Of a stretch of 64,000 bases of DNA, positions 32,501 to 40,860 are shown in pieces. A program made the position numbers and the translations under genes. The notes under the pieces are model-generated. The model was not told the DNA's origin and made no database searches. It worked only from the letters and a program-made list of their open reading frames with translations. The stretch is from Nelumbo lutea. Lineage: Eukaryota; Streptophyta; Magnoliopsida; Proteales; Nelumbonaceae. Numbering within the stretch: position 1 is the first letter of the stretch; every line of letters begins with the position of its first letter. The stretch spans positions 42,316,222 through 42,380,221 of the forward strand of contig JAKGHH010000002.1 in the NCBI GenBank assembly GCA_022828595.1, read 5' to 3'.

Positions 32501-34173
32501 TATTGAATCTTTCTTGACTTGATGGAAATTCTTGCTAGAAATTTCTTCTTGAAATCCTTGTTTGTTGAAAGTTATTTTATTACTCCATCCCTTGCTTCTT
32601 GCTTCCATTTAATTCTCGAAATTGATACTGGAGGGGTGGGAGAGAGAGAGAGAGAGAGAGAGATTTCATTCCCAAGGACAATTAACCTACCTTCAGAACA
32701 TCCCATGCAGTTTCCAAATCCCAGAACTTAACGCTAAGCAGTTTCACTTATGTGCATTGTACCATTAGATTATTAGATATACATTAGGGACCAAATTAAA
32801 AAACCTAAAATGGTTTTTCAGTTAATGCACCCACAGATGATTATAGCCCAATGTTTTCTAAACACATACTGTGGGAGGAACATTATGTGAAATGGTTGTA
32901 GATGACGGTGGCTGTTCTCAATACTAACTATGCACTGAGGTGATGACTAGTCCTTTTAGCCTCTCAAATTGATGTGGTGGCTGGTTGGTGCATTGGTTTT
33001 GACTAGTCACCTACGAAAAAGGTACATTCTAAAAGTAAGAAATTGATATTACTAAATACAGACTGCAAATATGCAATAAAAGAACTATATGGAACATTTG
33101 CTTCAGAGTCTTGGATTTGAAAACCTTCAAACAAAGGCCACAGGCAGTGATAGGGAGTGGCAATCCTTATTTTCTAAGAAAAGCTACAACTTCAACTATT
33201 GGATGTAGTTCCATGTTTGTGGCAATTCCAAATCAGCACACCACTGATTAGAAGAAAACTTAAAAAGAACTCCAATTGTTTTCTTTTATCTTATGCCTTG
33301 TTTCTATCTTATATACCAGCATGCAACCATGTGCCATGACAAATATTTAAAGTGCATATAACAAAATAAAGGTATATGTGATATTATTTTAAATGCCTAT
33401 AGATAAAGACAAGCAAATAAAGATATTAAAATAACTTTGTGCTATGTTAGGATAATTGGCTCACTATAGCCCTCAACTGACTAGTCATCAAACTAATCAA
33501 TAATTAGTTAATACTTAGATAGCACTGTTTCTTCTAATTTAATATCAGCTTATGCAGTTTAAGTACTGAAATTGAAGAAAGACTGATTTGCATTCAGAGT
33601 TGTGTCAATAATTAAGAAGAAGTGGAGGATTAACAATTCAATATAGAGGCCGCATCACATTTTCAACTGGGAAGAACCACATAATCACAAGATGAGATTC
33701 TGTCTGTCTGTCTGACCCAAAGAAGACTATTGACCAAGACTTTTGTTCCTACTAGACCCCTCAGTGATTTTTTTCTTTCTTTATTCAATGATACTGTTAA
33801 AATGGGTTTTGTTTGAACATAACCAACAATTTAAACCTTTACTTTATCATTGTTAGGAACTACACATAGATTACCAATGGTGCCCATTTTCTAATAAATG
33901 AAGATTCATGATACAAAAATGAAAGAGATGCTTCTGTACAGAAATTTACCCAGATAAATAAACTAGAATAAAAGAAAAAATACTGACTGAAAAGAGTAAA
34001 GGTAGATTAGCAACACTTATAAATTGTAATTTATATATGAAAAAGAGAATATGTAAGCTCTAAAAGGTTGAATATGGAGTACCAAGACAAACCTTGTATA
34101 TAGAAGCATTGAGAAATTGACAAGAAGCTTTTTTGTCCAAAAGCGGAGAAAGTATGGAGAACTCATGTATATT
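14468..34173 (-). CDS. APC4: Anaphase-promoting complex subunit 4, partial (five exons)
   Basis: Five minus-strand exons (34093-34173, 27672-27823, 18543-18703, 14635-14735, 14468-14542) join in frame into 190 codons with no stop. Phases agree at every junction, and all acceptors are AG. Diagnostic stretches are [81 protein letters not shown] and [14 protein letters not shown]. From my knowledge of the family this is the middle of plant APC4, between the N-terminal WD40-like half and the C-terminal helical part; APC4 is a scaffold subunit of the APC/C ubiquitin ligase that controls mitotic exit. The WD40 part and the C-terminus are not in the window. One donor is GC. It could be a live gene with giant introns or a truncated copy. 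Confidence 0.82.
14635..14735 (-). CDS. APC4: APC4 exon (LDSCPQEEF to NSLCEV)
   Basis: Acceptor ccatatag, 101 nt, donor gtataac at 14634. Encodes [20 protein letters not shown] and [13 protein letters not shown]. It is separated from the next exon by a 92-bp intron, the only short intron seen. Confidence 0.87.
14736..18542. other. APC4 intron of 3.8 kb; unclassified sequence
   Basis: No element with clear borders. 15307-15340 is the 34-base match to the filler in copia A. A T run at about 17169-17184 may be a poly(A) tail on the minus strand. Around 17331-17648 is a Pro/Ser/Leu-rich frame of 105 codons without a recognisable domain. The stretch 16700-18400 might be an old minus-strand LINE ORF1, but I cannot show it. 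Confidence 0.4.
18543..18703 (-). CDS. APC4: APC4 exon (KNELHQ to IIDHG)
   Basis: Acceptor tccgcag, then 161 nt, then donor gtaagtt at 18542. Encodes [40 protein letters not shown] and [14 protein letters not shown]. This is the best conserved stretch of the family and the strongest anchor for the identification. Confidence 0.88.
18961..18989 (-). mobile_element. Poly(A)-only retroposon insertion
   Basis: A T-rich block (6 T, G, 15 T) followed by ggtagaat sits between two exact copies of agaacataggaat (18948-18960 and 18990-19002). This is the structure left by a LINE-type integration in which almost only the tail was copied. Confidence 0.8.
19640..20640 (-). mobile_element. Possible old LINE remnant (ORF1 end and 3' UTR)
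   Basis: On the minus strand 20118-20318 is open and acidic ([19 protein letters not shown]). Nearby at 20020-20100 [20 protein letters not shown] can be read before a stop, as at the end of plant LINE ORF1 proteins. A T/A-rich tail-like region follows at 19800-19900. No target duplication was found; this call is weak. Confidence 0.3.
20647..21175. repeat. MITE-like element of the aaggcgc/cctaggc type, degenerate
   Basis: Left end cagtgttgtaaaagagcaag and right part gcacacctttgaaatc are reminiscent of the terminal repeats of the element at 60396-60928 (caatgttttaaaacac). The interior is AT-rich, with aaggcaaggca and gcctagacgaggc near the ends. No clear target duplication; borders approximate. 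Confidence 0.45.
21250..21644 (+). pseudogene. Old copia pol remnant (pre-integrase), left part
   Basis: Around 21470-21640 a broken frame reads [36 protein letters not shown]: the HHCC region of a copia polyprotein, with integrase starting beyond it. It is interrupted at 21649 by element E and resumes at 27034 (NVHIPIPDV and on to about 27260). Heavily decayed. Confidence 0.7.
21650..21970 (-). repeat. 3' LTR of copia E
   Basis: Minus-strand TGTTGAGTGGGCC at 21970 to TTTCTACT at 21650. It is preceded at 21971-21980 by the polypurine tract. It matches 40391-40708 along its length. Confidence 0.92.
21965..23251 (-). CDS. Copia E reverse transcriptase and RNase H
   Basis: Open for 428 codons. 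RT part: [41 protein letters not shown] and [20 protein letters not shown]. RNase [45 protein letters not shown] and tail LADVLTKGV. All catalytic residues are present. It is separated from the upstream part (23275-23742) by a one-base loss near 23293, just before [13 protein letters not shown] sequence. The best-preserved enzyme in the minus-strand elements. Confidence 0.92.
   Translation of the reverse strand: MTSVRILLSLAASYSWPLFQLDVKNAFLNGDLQEEVYMDLPTGFYDNAKEGKVCKLKKSLYGLKQSPRAWFDRFRKALIVFGYTQTQSDHTLFVKRRGSLVSILIVYVDDIVVTGNDLSEIDSLKRNLHKEFEIKDLGELRYFLGIEVARSKHGIFISQRKYVLDLLQETGKLGTKAASTPIDQNHRISASEGEPVKDLGRYQRLVDQLLYLCMTRPDISYAVSVVSQYMHAPRDQHWKAVDRILAYLKGHPGRGILFTDHGQLKLETYTDADWAGCLDDRRSTSGVCTLVGGNLVSWKSKKQTVVARSSAEAEYRAMAHGVSELLWIHSLLEDIGVQAEKPMMLYCDNQAAINIAHNPVQHDQTKHIEVDRHFIRERVTSGEVCLPYISSDLQLADVLTKGVAKNKLEHDLRKLGMYDIYSQLEGEC
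23275..24780 (-). pseudogene. Copia E integrase and RT start, broken
   Basis: 24240-24497 carries the integrase middle with [10 protein letters not shown] and [13 protein letters not shown]. 23941-24231 has the end of the integrase ([20 protein letters not shown]). 23275-23742 has the linker and RT start ([28 protein letters not shown]). The first integrase aspartate region (24545-24730) is readable only across a shift. At least three frame changes separate the parts. Confidence 0.85.
24782..26381 (-). pseudogene. Copia E gag and protease, broken
   Basis: The gag frame opens at 26381 (the ATG at 26372, MEGHG, is also possible) and reads [20 protein letters not shown] and [16 protein letters not shown] before a shift near 26020. 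25414-25818 continues gag with [20 protein letters not shown] and knuckle [14 protein letters not shown]. 24782-25198 covers protease ([17 protein letters not shown]) and LWHNRLGH-type zinc residues ([11 protein letters not shown]). The DSGAS motif is at about 25205 in another frame. Confidence 0.87.
26382..27028 (-). repeat. Copia E leader and 5' LTR lacking its end and primer site
   Basis: 26431-26812 equals the leader of H (39975-40356). At 26812 the sequence jumps from the leader directly into the middle of the LTR; the 136 bases found in H at 40357-40492 (primer site and LTR end) are missing. Both borders have GAA. The remaining LTR is 216 of about 320 bases. Confidence 0.88.
27034..27671. 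other. Right part of the old copia remnant, then intron
   Basis: 27034-about 27260 resumes the copia pol remnant seen at 21250-21644 (readable only in pieces). 27261-27671 is AT-rich intron without features, apart from the GC donor at 27670-27671. Confidence 0.5.
27672..27823 (-). CDS. APC4: APC4 exon (VALSKDL to IFRKR)
   Basis: Acceptor ttgtcag precedes GTTGCTTTG at 27823. The exon is 152 nt with no stop and encodes [26 protein letters not shown] and [14 protein letters not shown]. It ends AAGAG at 27672 and is followed by gcatgc, so the donor is GC, not GT. The split codon AG|G is completed by the next exon. Confidence 0.82.
27824..29392. repeat. APC4 intron with a tandemly doubled MITE-like element (about 28120-28506)
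   Basis: Two related blocks of about 190 bases follow each other (28124-28313 and 28323-28505). Each begins tcaatggac(c)gg or tcagtggactgg and ends with a cattgacac motif, giving inverted ends of the gtgtcaatgg type known from plant MITEs. They happen to leave a 138-codon open frame (28093-28509), which I regard as chance. The rest of this intron stretch shows nothing. Confidence 0.55.
29393..29981. mobile_element. hAT-like MITE, copy 1 (catagtt-tcaaggc ends)
   Basis: 589 bp flanked by an exact 8-bp duplication ATACTGAT (29385-29392 and 29982-29989), as hAT transposons make. Inverted ends are CATAGTTTTCAAGGC and, complementary, CATAGTTGTCAAGGC. Sub-terminal regions are dense in cgcctaggcga-like motifs. 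It has no coding capacity. The same family is at 62773-63404 in the opposite orientation. Confidence 0.9.
29982..32076. other. APC4 intron with a MITE-like element near 30285-30740
   Basis: 30285 onward begins ttaggggtgcaatcaagccg, and the segment ends near 30740 with gactcaattgcagcacta, imperfect inverted ends of a common plant MITE type. The middle is a long AT-rich block (30440-30590) able to fold on itself. Borders and target duplication uncertain. No genes in the remainder; 31050-31511 has short AT-rich frames without meaning. Confidence 0.5.
32077..32445 (-). mobile_element. Solo LTR of the B family
   Basis: A single LTR, minus strand, TGTAGAGAACACTG at 32445 to CTTATACT at 32077, flanked by an exact ATTAC duplication (32072-32076 and 32446-32450). 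Similar to 49887-50229 and 9063-9454. The internal part was lost by recombination between the two LTRs. It lies in the 6.3-kb APC4 intron. Confidence 0.94.
32446..34092. other. APC4 intron, no clear elements
   Basis: A GA microsatellite at 32640-32663. The rest is AT-rich single-copy-looking DNA with no coding or repeat structure that I can support. Confidence 0.6.
34093..34173 (-). CDS. APC4: APC4 exon (27 codons, NASIYK end)
   Basis: Starts after minus-strand gcaccag at 34174 and ends TACAAG before gtttgtc (donor GT at 34092). It encodes [18 protein letters not shown] and FLNASIYK in phase 0. The open frame continues upstream for about 20 codons, so the true 5' border could be further out; this acceptor fits the family best. 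Confidence 0.75.
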
Positions 34174-34472
34174 CTGGTGCATGACCCTCGTATACACAAC
34201 AGAATCAGCATAAAATGAAGCAATTACAATAACTTGTCAAACTTAACAAACTGTTCACAAAAAAATCATTGTTAACAATATCGAAATAAATTGACAGGAT
34301 AACCATATGGACATATATTGTTTACAGTAATACTGACAAACAAGTTAAAAATGCATATAGAATGTAACATAAGTAGGAGATTCAAAAGTGGAATAAAATC
34401 CACAAGCATATTTTGTAGAAATTCAAAATGAAACTGGTACCAAAGCAAGTCCATACCTTCTTTGATTTCTCT
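34174..34472. other. Flank right of the last APC4 exon seen
   Basis: AT-rich, probably intron. No preceding APC4 exon is found here or anywhere to the right. Confidence 0.5.
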
Positions 34473-35151
34473 TTTAGGCCATACACAGTGTGCATGGAGA
34501 ATTGATTGGCTGATTGATTAACAGCTTATACAGCCTAGTTGGGGGAGGTTTTTGGAGAAGAATACAGTCTTTGTTGGAGGCCCAAGACAGGTTCTTGGAG
34601 AGTTTCACAAAAAACCTAGCTAACTAGAGAATTGAATTAAGGGATTTAGAGACAAGTTGAAGCTGGCACTTGGGGCTATATGAGAAGTTTCTAGATAAAT
34701 ATTGAGATCAATCTAGGTTGGGAAGGATTCTGGAGTTCCAGGTAAGAGCGGCTAGACTTCACTCTTCCTCCTAAGTTGTCAGGTTCTGTGAAACCTGAGT
34801 TTTGGATGATGGAAGAGTAGTTTTAGCTTTAGGGCAGTGATTCTTGATTAGTAGTACCCTATTGTTATTTTTGTTTGTTTACGTTTAATCTATAGAGGAA
34901 ACTAGAGGGGAGACAAACCAACCTACAAACTCTGGGTTTAGCCAAGGAGGGTCAATGGAGACTCTGTTAGGAGCAGTAACCACAATGAAGTTAAATGGAA
35001 CCAATTATCTAGCATGATCCCAGTCAATTAAGATCCATGCGCACAGTAGAGGGAAATGGGGACACATCAGTAGAGTAAGAAGCAACCCAAGGAGGATAAT
35101 CCTGCCTATGAAAGTTGGATGCAGGAAACTACATAGTTGTCTAGGCTGATT
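34473..35151 (+). mobile_element. Copia fragment D: leader and gag start, LTR missing
   Basis: Begins abruptly at ttaggccatacacagtgtg, the leader sequence that in the element at 12488-13673 follows the primer site. 34535-34900 matches the leader of G at 62160-62480 in reverse. Gag starts at ATG 34954 (LLGAVTTMKLNGTNYLA) and meets TGA after about 20 codons. Interrupted at 35168 by a LINE. Confidence 0.82.
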
Positions 35152-35167
35152 AGTATATTCTAGTATA

Positions 35168-36900
35168 TGCTGAAAGCAAGAATTAAGGTGCCGAATAAAG
35201 AGATTTTTGGAAAAATTAAAGAAAGAAAACAGGAAATTCTCAATAGAATAGAGGAGCTGGATGGTGAGGAAGCTAAGAGAAGTTTGAGTTCAAAAGAGAG
35301 GAAAGAGACATGGGGGTTGAAAAAGATTTGGAAGACATTCAAAGAGGAGAGGAGGTTACTTGGAGACAAAAATCTAGATGTCAATGGCTCAGGGAAGGGG
35401 ATGGCAATATCAGTTTGCTCCACATGTTGGCAAATGGAAGAAAGAGGAATAACTCAGTGCTGAAATTGGAATGGAATAGGCAAGTATTGACAAGAGATGA
35501 AGACATAGCTCAAGCCTTTGTCAACCATTTCAAGACACTCTATGAGTGCCTGAGGAGCTCAAGAGAAGACTTAGAGGGCCTGGAATGGAGAGCTGGAAAT
35601 AGAGATTTGATGGAATCCTTGGAAAAGAAGTTTGAGGTTCAGAAAGTGAAAAATGCAGTCTTCTCAATGGAGAAATCTAAAGCCCCAGGTTTTACAATGA
35701 CATTCTATCAAAATTGCTAGGAGATAATCGAGGATGATCTTATGGAGGCTTTTGATGAATTCTATGAGAGGTGAAAATTTAACTAAGACGCAAATGCAAC
35801 TTTCATCGCTTTGATACCAAAGAAGGTGGATGCAATCCAGTTGAAGGACTTTAGGCACATAAGTCTGATAGGAAGCATGTACAGAATCATTTCCAAGGTT
35901 TTAACCCTAAGAATAAAATATGTACTTCCCCTGATGATTTCTCCAAATCAAGGGGCTTTTGTGCTTGGGAGACAAATAATGTACCAAAAAATCGGGCTTT
36001 TTATTGGGAGGTAGTTCTCCAAAAAATCAATACTTTAGATATGTTGCAAAGAAAAGGGCCAAATTTAGGCTCTGGTGAGACGACCACGCACCTATTAATT
36101 TCTTGTCCATTTGTGTGCTTTATTTGGGCCTGGTTCTCATCTATATATGGTTGCAGATGGACACCTCCCGTGGATGTGGCAAACCTTTTTGACCCAAGCT
36201 TTTTCAAGCAACCGAAGAAACGTGGAAGATTAATGTGGAAAGCCACAAGAGCAACTATCTTATGGTCAATTTGGGAAGAAAGGAACAGTAGGATCTTTAA
36301 AGGAGTGGAAGACATTTATGGGAATTGGGAAGTGGTGGCATCTACTACTTCCATAAAACTTACTTTGCAGGAATTGTGGTTCCCACCAACACAACAAAGA
36401 GTGATACTGATCTTTGACGGGAATTCTAGAGGTAACCCAAGCCCTTTAGGTAAAGGAGGAGTATTCAAAGATGAAAATGGCAGAATTGTGGCTATGTTCT
36501 CAAGACCAATAGGAGTGGGGGACTCACTGAGAGCAGAGGTGATGGCCTTACTTCAAAGTGTAAGATATGCCAAACAGTTGGGGTTACACCAAAATGTGAT
36601 AAAGGGAGACTCTAAATTGTTGATTGAGGTAATTGGGAGTCTGGATTTATAGACAGCCCATAAGGGAAATCCTTAACACAACAAAGGAGATCGGTGTATG
36701 CTTCAAATGGACAAGGAGATCAGATAATGGTTTAGCTGACACGTTGGCTAAACAAGGGTATCTGAGGGAGAGAATGTTCTGGGCAGTTTGTAAGAAAGAT
36801 TACTAGGGGCTCAACACTTGTTTAGGGGTTGACAGTTGTACTTAACTCTGGAAAGTTATACTTTAGTTGCATTAATGAAGTTACCATTTCCAATAAAAAA
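35168..36900 (+). mobile_element. LINE insertion with internal deletion
   Basis: Flanked by an exact 16-bp duplication agtatattctagtata (35152-35167 and 36901-36916), with a short A tail. It encodes the stretch before RT (IKVPNKEIFGKIKERKQEIL; EVTWRQKSRCQWLREGDGNI), RT start (IPKKVDAIQLKDF, SPNQGAFVLGRQIM), then jumps near 36000 to the zf-RVT region (HLLISCPFVCFIWAWF) and RNase H (IFDGNSRGNPSPLGKGGVF; GVGDSLRAEVMALLQSV). The catalytic RT core is missing. A 203-codon frame (36041-36652) covers zf-RVT plus RNase H. The start is 5'-truncated. Confidence 0.93.
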
Positions 36901-36916
36901 AGTATATTCTAGTATA

Positions 36917-37265
36917 TTCCATCCAACCTCACATCAATCAACACTACTTGTGGATGGATACTAAAAAAGAGAAGTGGAATGGTGTTACAAAGACCTATTC
37001 CCAAAAAATTGAATGTTGTTAGAGCCAACAAATTAAAGAATGATGTAAATAATCTAAAGATAGGGGGAGAAGCCCTTAACCACATACTTCTTAATGCTGA
37101 AATCCCTTTGGAAGGAAATTGATCTGATGGAGATTGTTGTGAGGGTTGCCCAAACGATGCTAAGACTCAAAGGAAGTTATTGAAGAGGAATCATGTCTTT
37201 AAGTTCCTTACTGGACACAACCCCGAATTATGATATTGTTAGACAAAACATTCTAGAAAAGGATG
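36917..37265 (+). pseudogene. Copia D gag, middle part
   Basis: Resumes D after the LINE. Broken frames read TSHQSTLLVDGY, KDLFPKN and YDIVRQNILEKDEVTLS, the equivalent of gag residues 90-230 in B. It ends in aagtgaccctatct, the target of the next LINE. Confidence 0.8.
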
Positions 37266-37279
37266 AAGTGACCCTATCT

Positions 37280-38758
37280 TTTTTTTATCAATAACAAAAA
37301 GCTTTCATTAAACAGATATAAATATTAATTACAAAGAGGGTGGGAGGTAAACTATCTTAACTCCCCGAGCAAAGCAAAGAGCCCCCAAAAAATTAAAACA
37401 GATACAAGCAAATCCATAACATAGATTCCCGAATCACCCCTTGCTTGGCCAACCACTTCAAATAGTTTACCTCTTCACCCAATTGTACTTTACTTCCATA
37501 TCCTCAGCCAACCACTTCAAATTTTTCTTTTCATTGTTGTAGCTCCACTACCCAATCTTATCTTCTTTCAGCCACCCTACTACCACCTCCAAGTCACCCT
37601 CAACTAAAAGCATCCTTATATTCAATTCTTTTTCCCTTCAGACTCCTTCCAATACCGAAAGAATCTCAGACCTAAGGGAATCACCTATACCAATTGGGCC
37701 TGAGAACATGAATGAAACAATCCCATTCTCATCCCTGAATACTCCCCCAATGCCAGATTGCCCAGTGTTCCCTCTACTACTGCCATCAAAGTTCAGCTTT
37801 ATATAACCAAAAGGGGTTCTCTTTTTTTTATCAATAACAAATTCATTAATTCAGCATAAGAATAATTACAAAGAGGAAGACAAACTCTCTTATCTTCCAA
37901 TTACAATATAAGCCCCCAAGAAAAGAAAAGAAAAAGAAAAAGAGAGAAACAATAAAATTACATCTGAGCGCAAAACATTGATTCCCTCTCCACCCCTTCT
38001 TTAGCTAATCCATCAGCAAAAGAATTAGTTGATCTTTTAACCCAACTAATCTGTTTTTTTTTTTTTTGATAGGTTTTTAACCCAACTAATCTTAACTTCC
38101 ATTTCTCACACCAGCCACTTAAATTTTCTCCTCACATTGCTGTAATTCCATAGGCCACTGTTGTGTTTATTCAGCCACCCTACCACCTCCTCTGAGTCCC
38201 CTTCAATTATGAATTTTCTGATATTCATCTCCCTAGCTTTCTGGACTCCTATAACTGCATAGATCTCATCTCTGAGAGAGTCACCCACCCCAATTGGGCC
38301 TGAGAACAAAGCAGAAACAACCCCATTCTCATCCCTAAAAACACCCCCAAACCTGGGCAGAGCTAGCAATCTCTTCCCCCTTTCTCAACAAGTCATCTAG
38401 AGTGAAATCAGTGAATAAAGCTGAAGACTTTAACCATTGTGTCGCCCTTAAGTGGGTTAGTTCTATTACATTTTCAACACTCCTCTCCCTTTCTGAGAAG
38501 ATTCTTGAGTTTCTTTCTTCCCACAAAGACCAACACACAGTAGCCCTTAAGCATCTCCACATGATCCTACCACTTTTCAAATGCTACCTGAAAAAAGAGG
38601 AAGAAAATAAATTTTGCACTTTCAATGGGGATTCCAGCTACACCCAAAAGGGAGAAGACCCATTCCCAAATTGTTCTAGCAAAATGGCAAGTAACTAAAA
38701 GGCAATATCCAGTCTCCACGTCAACTTTGCAGAGAATGCACCTATGGCAAGTAACTAA
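37280..38758 (-). mobile_element. Minus-strand LINE tail with two RNase H copies
   Basis: Flanked by aagtgaccctatct (37266-37279 and 38759-38772). Two LINE ends lie in the same orientation: a T run with ttatcaataacaa at 37280 followed by RNase H remnants to about 37815, and a second T run at about 37822 followed by RNase H (GVFRDENGVVSALFSGPIGV, IIEGDSEEVVGWLNKHNSG) at 38106-38369 and zf-RVT (MWRCLRATVCWSLWEERNSR) at 38335-38580. Probably one LINE inserted in another. In the inner one the first RNase H strand (KLNFDGSSRGN) is deleted near 38345. Confidence 0.85.
38053..38074 (-). mobile_element. 22-bp poly(A)-only insertion
   Basis: A 14-T run plus gataggt lies between two exact copies of ttttaacccaactaatct (38035-38052 and 38075-38092). 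A retroposon event in which only the tail was copied, inside an older LINE. Confidence 0.85.
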
Positions 38759-38772
38759 AAGTGACCCTATCT

Positions 38773-39690
38773 CAAGCTTATGCTATGGTCAGTAGTGAGG
38801 AGAGTAGGAGATAGGTCTAGATTGCAAAAGCCCAAGCTGATCACTAATCTACCGGAATGAAGCCAATGTGTACCACTAAAAAGAAAGATGTGAGTGAATA
38901 CTATAAGAAGCCCAAGCACACGAAGAACACCTGTTGGAAGCCACATCTAGAGCTTTTACCTCCTAGATTCAATAACAATAATATTGGTAAGAAGAACAGG
39001 GGTAGGAAAGGTAGCAATACTAATGTAGCCACTTCTAAGTTTGAGAAAGGATCCAGTGATAAGAAGTCTATGGGGGAATAGCTACAGCCCAAAGCAGAGT
39101 AAGAGAAGTATGACCCATCATCAACCACTTAGAATCTACTACTACAGTTCCTACTCCTCCAAGCAACAACTCTTCTTCAGCATATGCCCACTCAAGTATT
39201 CCGTATTCGTGCCACTGTGAATCAAGCTTTTGTCTTAAGTAATCGTAGGATCCCGTGGACAACTGCCACGCCTTAAGTGCCACATTTTCCTTATTCTTGT
39301 GCTTTGCAGGATTTGAGTTTGAAGAGAGTGATTGGGAGTGGTTGTAAATCTGGTGGCCTTTATATTCTTTATTCTAGATCCACATCACCATCATTTCATT
39401 AGTCCATAGGGTTTGGTACTATTACTAGTGAGAATGAAAACTATTTGGCCTTTTGGTCATGTGTCTTTTCCATATATAAACAGTTATTTCTTAAATTATT
39501 TGATGTTGGTGCTATAAAATATCAATGTGAAGTTTGTAAATTTTCTATACACTATCGAACATCATATCCGTTCGGTAATAGAAGTTTTATTCCCCTTGAT
39601 ATAGTTCCTTCTAATCTTTAGGAACCTATACCTACTACCTCCATATTTAGTAATCACTATTTCGTGACTTTTGTTGATGATTGTACTCAT
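38773..39690 (+). pseudogene. Copia D gag end, pre-integrase and integrase start, broken
   Basis: 38857-39081 reads the knuckle as CSYYKKPKHTKNTC-like (here EYYKKPKHTKNTC, first cysteines lost) and a Lys/Asn/Gly tail. 39290-39690 reads LSLKRVIGSGCKSGGLY, YQCEVCKFSIHYRTS and FVTFVDDCT across frames: the HHCC region and the start of integrase. The protease site is not legible. Old and heavily mutated. Confidence 0.75.
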
Positions 39691-39974
39691 TGCACTTTTG
39701 TGAAAATGGGGAAGAGCATGATGCAAGGAATCTAATATTGTTGGTGAACCTTTTTGAGAGAGTGACAAATTTAAAGGTAAACCTTAGCAAGAGTTTAGTT
39801 GCTGGAGTCGATATGAGTCAATCTGAGACTGAAATTTGGGCTAGGGTGCTAGGGTGTTAGGGTGTAATTCAAGTGGGTGGCCATTGAAATTTGAAAGGAA
39901 ATTAGCGGGATGGAAGAGAAACTACATCTCCTTGAGAGGTAGGACAACTCTTATTAAATCCACATTGGCTGGCC
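39691..39974 (+). mobile_element. LINE reverse-transcriptase fragment joined to D and H
   Basis: Reads LILLVNLFERVTNLKVNLSK, SLVAGVDMSQSETEIWARVL, WPLKFERKLAGWKRNYISL and TTLIKSTLAG, the part of a LINE RT just after the catalytic site. Its left junction with D falls where both sequences have a DD codon pair, its right junction at ccttctgg where H begins. It has no poly(A) or target duplication, so it is a rearranged piece, not an insertion. Confidence 0.8.
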
Positions 39975-40708
39975 TTCTGGAACCAACGACACTCCTTTGG
40001 TGTCCTGGACTTTCTTCCCACGAAAGATTCCTTTTCAGTGGAATGGGGAGAAGAGAGAGAAGAAGCAACCGCCCTCTCTAGAGACCTCCAAACCACATGG
40101 AACTTGAATCGCCCCTTACAAAAAACCCAGAGGAACCCTAAAAAATAGGGCACCACTACCTAGGTCAAAATTGAAGAGTCCAACAAAATTAGGACTTCCC
40201 CTTTCTCCAGTTTTTCTTGATTCTATTGAGAAACCCTAGACCAGTTACAAGGCATACAGATTCATCAAGAAAATCCAAAAACTGGGCTTACCTGAAAGCT
40301 TCGATCAGCCTCTTAAATCTCCATGCAGTCGGCCGATCTAGGGCTGCAGGAACGAATCTCTTCAAGAACTTTCGACCTACTCTGATACCAAGTAGAAAGC
40401 CTTATGTGCTGATTTCGGCCAAGCTTCTTGTGAAAGGAAGAGTAAAAAGTTGGGGATTTCAGCAAGAGAGAAAAGGGAAGAAAAGAGAAGAAGGTCAACT
40501 AGGATAGATTAACATAACCCTAGCCGCCAGCCCCTCATTCTATTTATAATTAACTTAAGTATGAGATATTACAAGGATGCCCTTAGTAGGGCGGCAACTC
40601 AAACTAAGTAATTACAGCTCTTTAAAAAATAAAAACTAATGGGCCTAAGGCCCAACAACATCTTAATTTAAAAGGAAATAAACTAAACACAAGTCGGCCC
40701 ACTCAACA
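39975..40708 (-). mobile_element. Element H: E-family leader, primer site and 5' LTR
   Basis: 39975-40356 equals the E leader; 40357-40390 supplies the rest with primer site TGGTATCAGAG; 40391-40708 is a complete LTR (TGTTGAGTGG to TTTCTACT). Everything downstream in the element (gag onward) is absent. It is followed at 40709 by copia RT sequence of another element. No target duplication can be checked. Confidence 0.88.
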
Positions 40709-40860
40709 GTTTCTAAATTGAAAAAGACCTTTTATTGGTTAAAGCAGCCTCCTAGAACTTGGTTTAAAAAGTCCAATGGTACTATGAAGAGAATAGTGTA
40801 CAAATAGAGTCAAGCAAGTCATACCCATTTCATTATGTAGGAAAAGAATTTGAAATTAAA
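40709..40860 (+). pseudogene. Copia RT fragment, probably the continuation of D
   Basis: Reads VSKLKKTFYWLKQPPRTWFK, equivalent to the [17 protein letters not shown] block of other elements, then decays. Integrase and the first half of RT between 39690 and here are missing. Confidence 0.7.

Noticed and set aside
34093..34220. Larger first exon starting near 34226
   Set aside because: The open frame does extend, but the sequence upstream of 34173 does not resemble the protein family and a usable acceptor is present at 34174.
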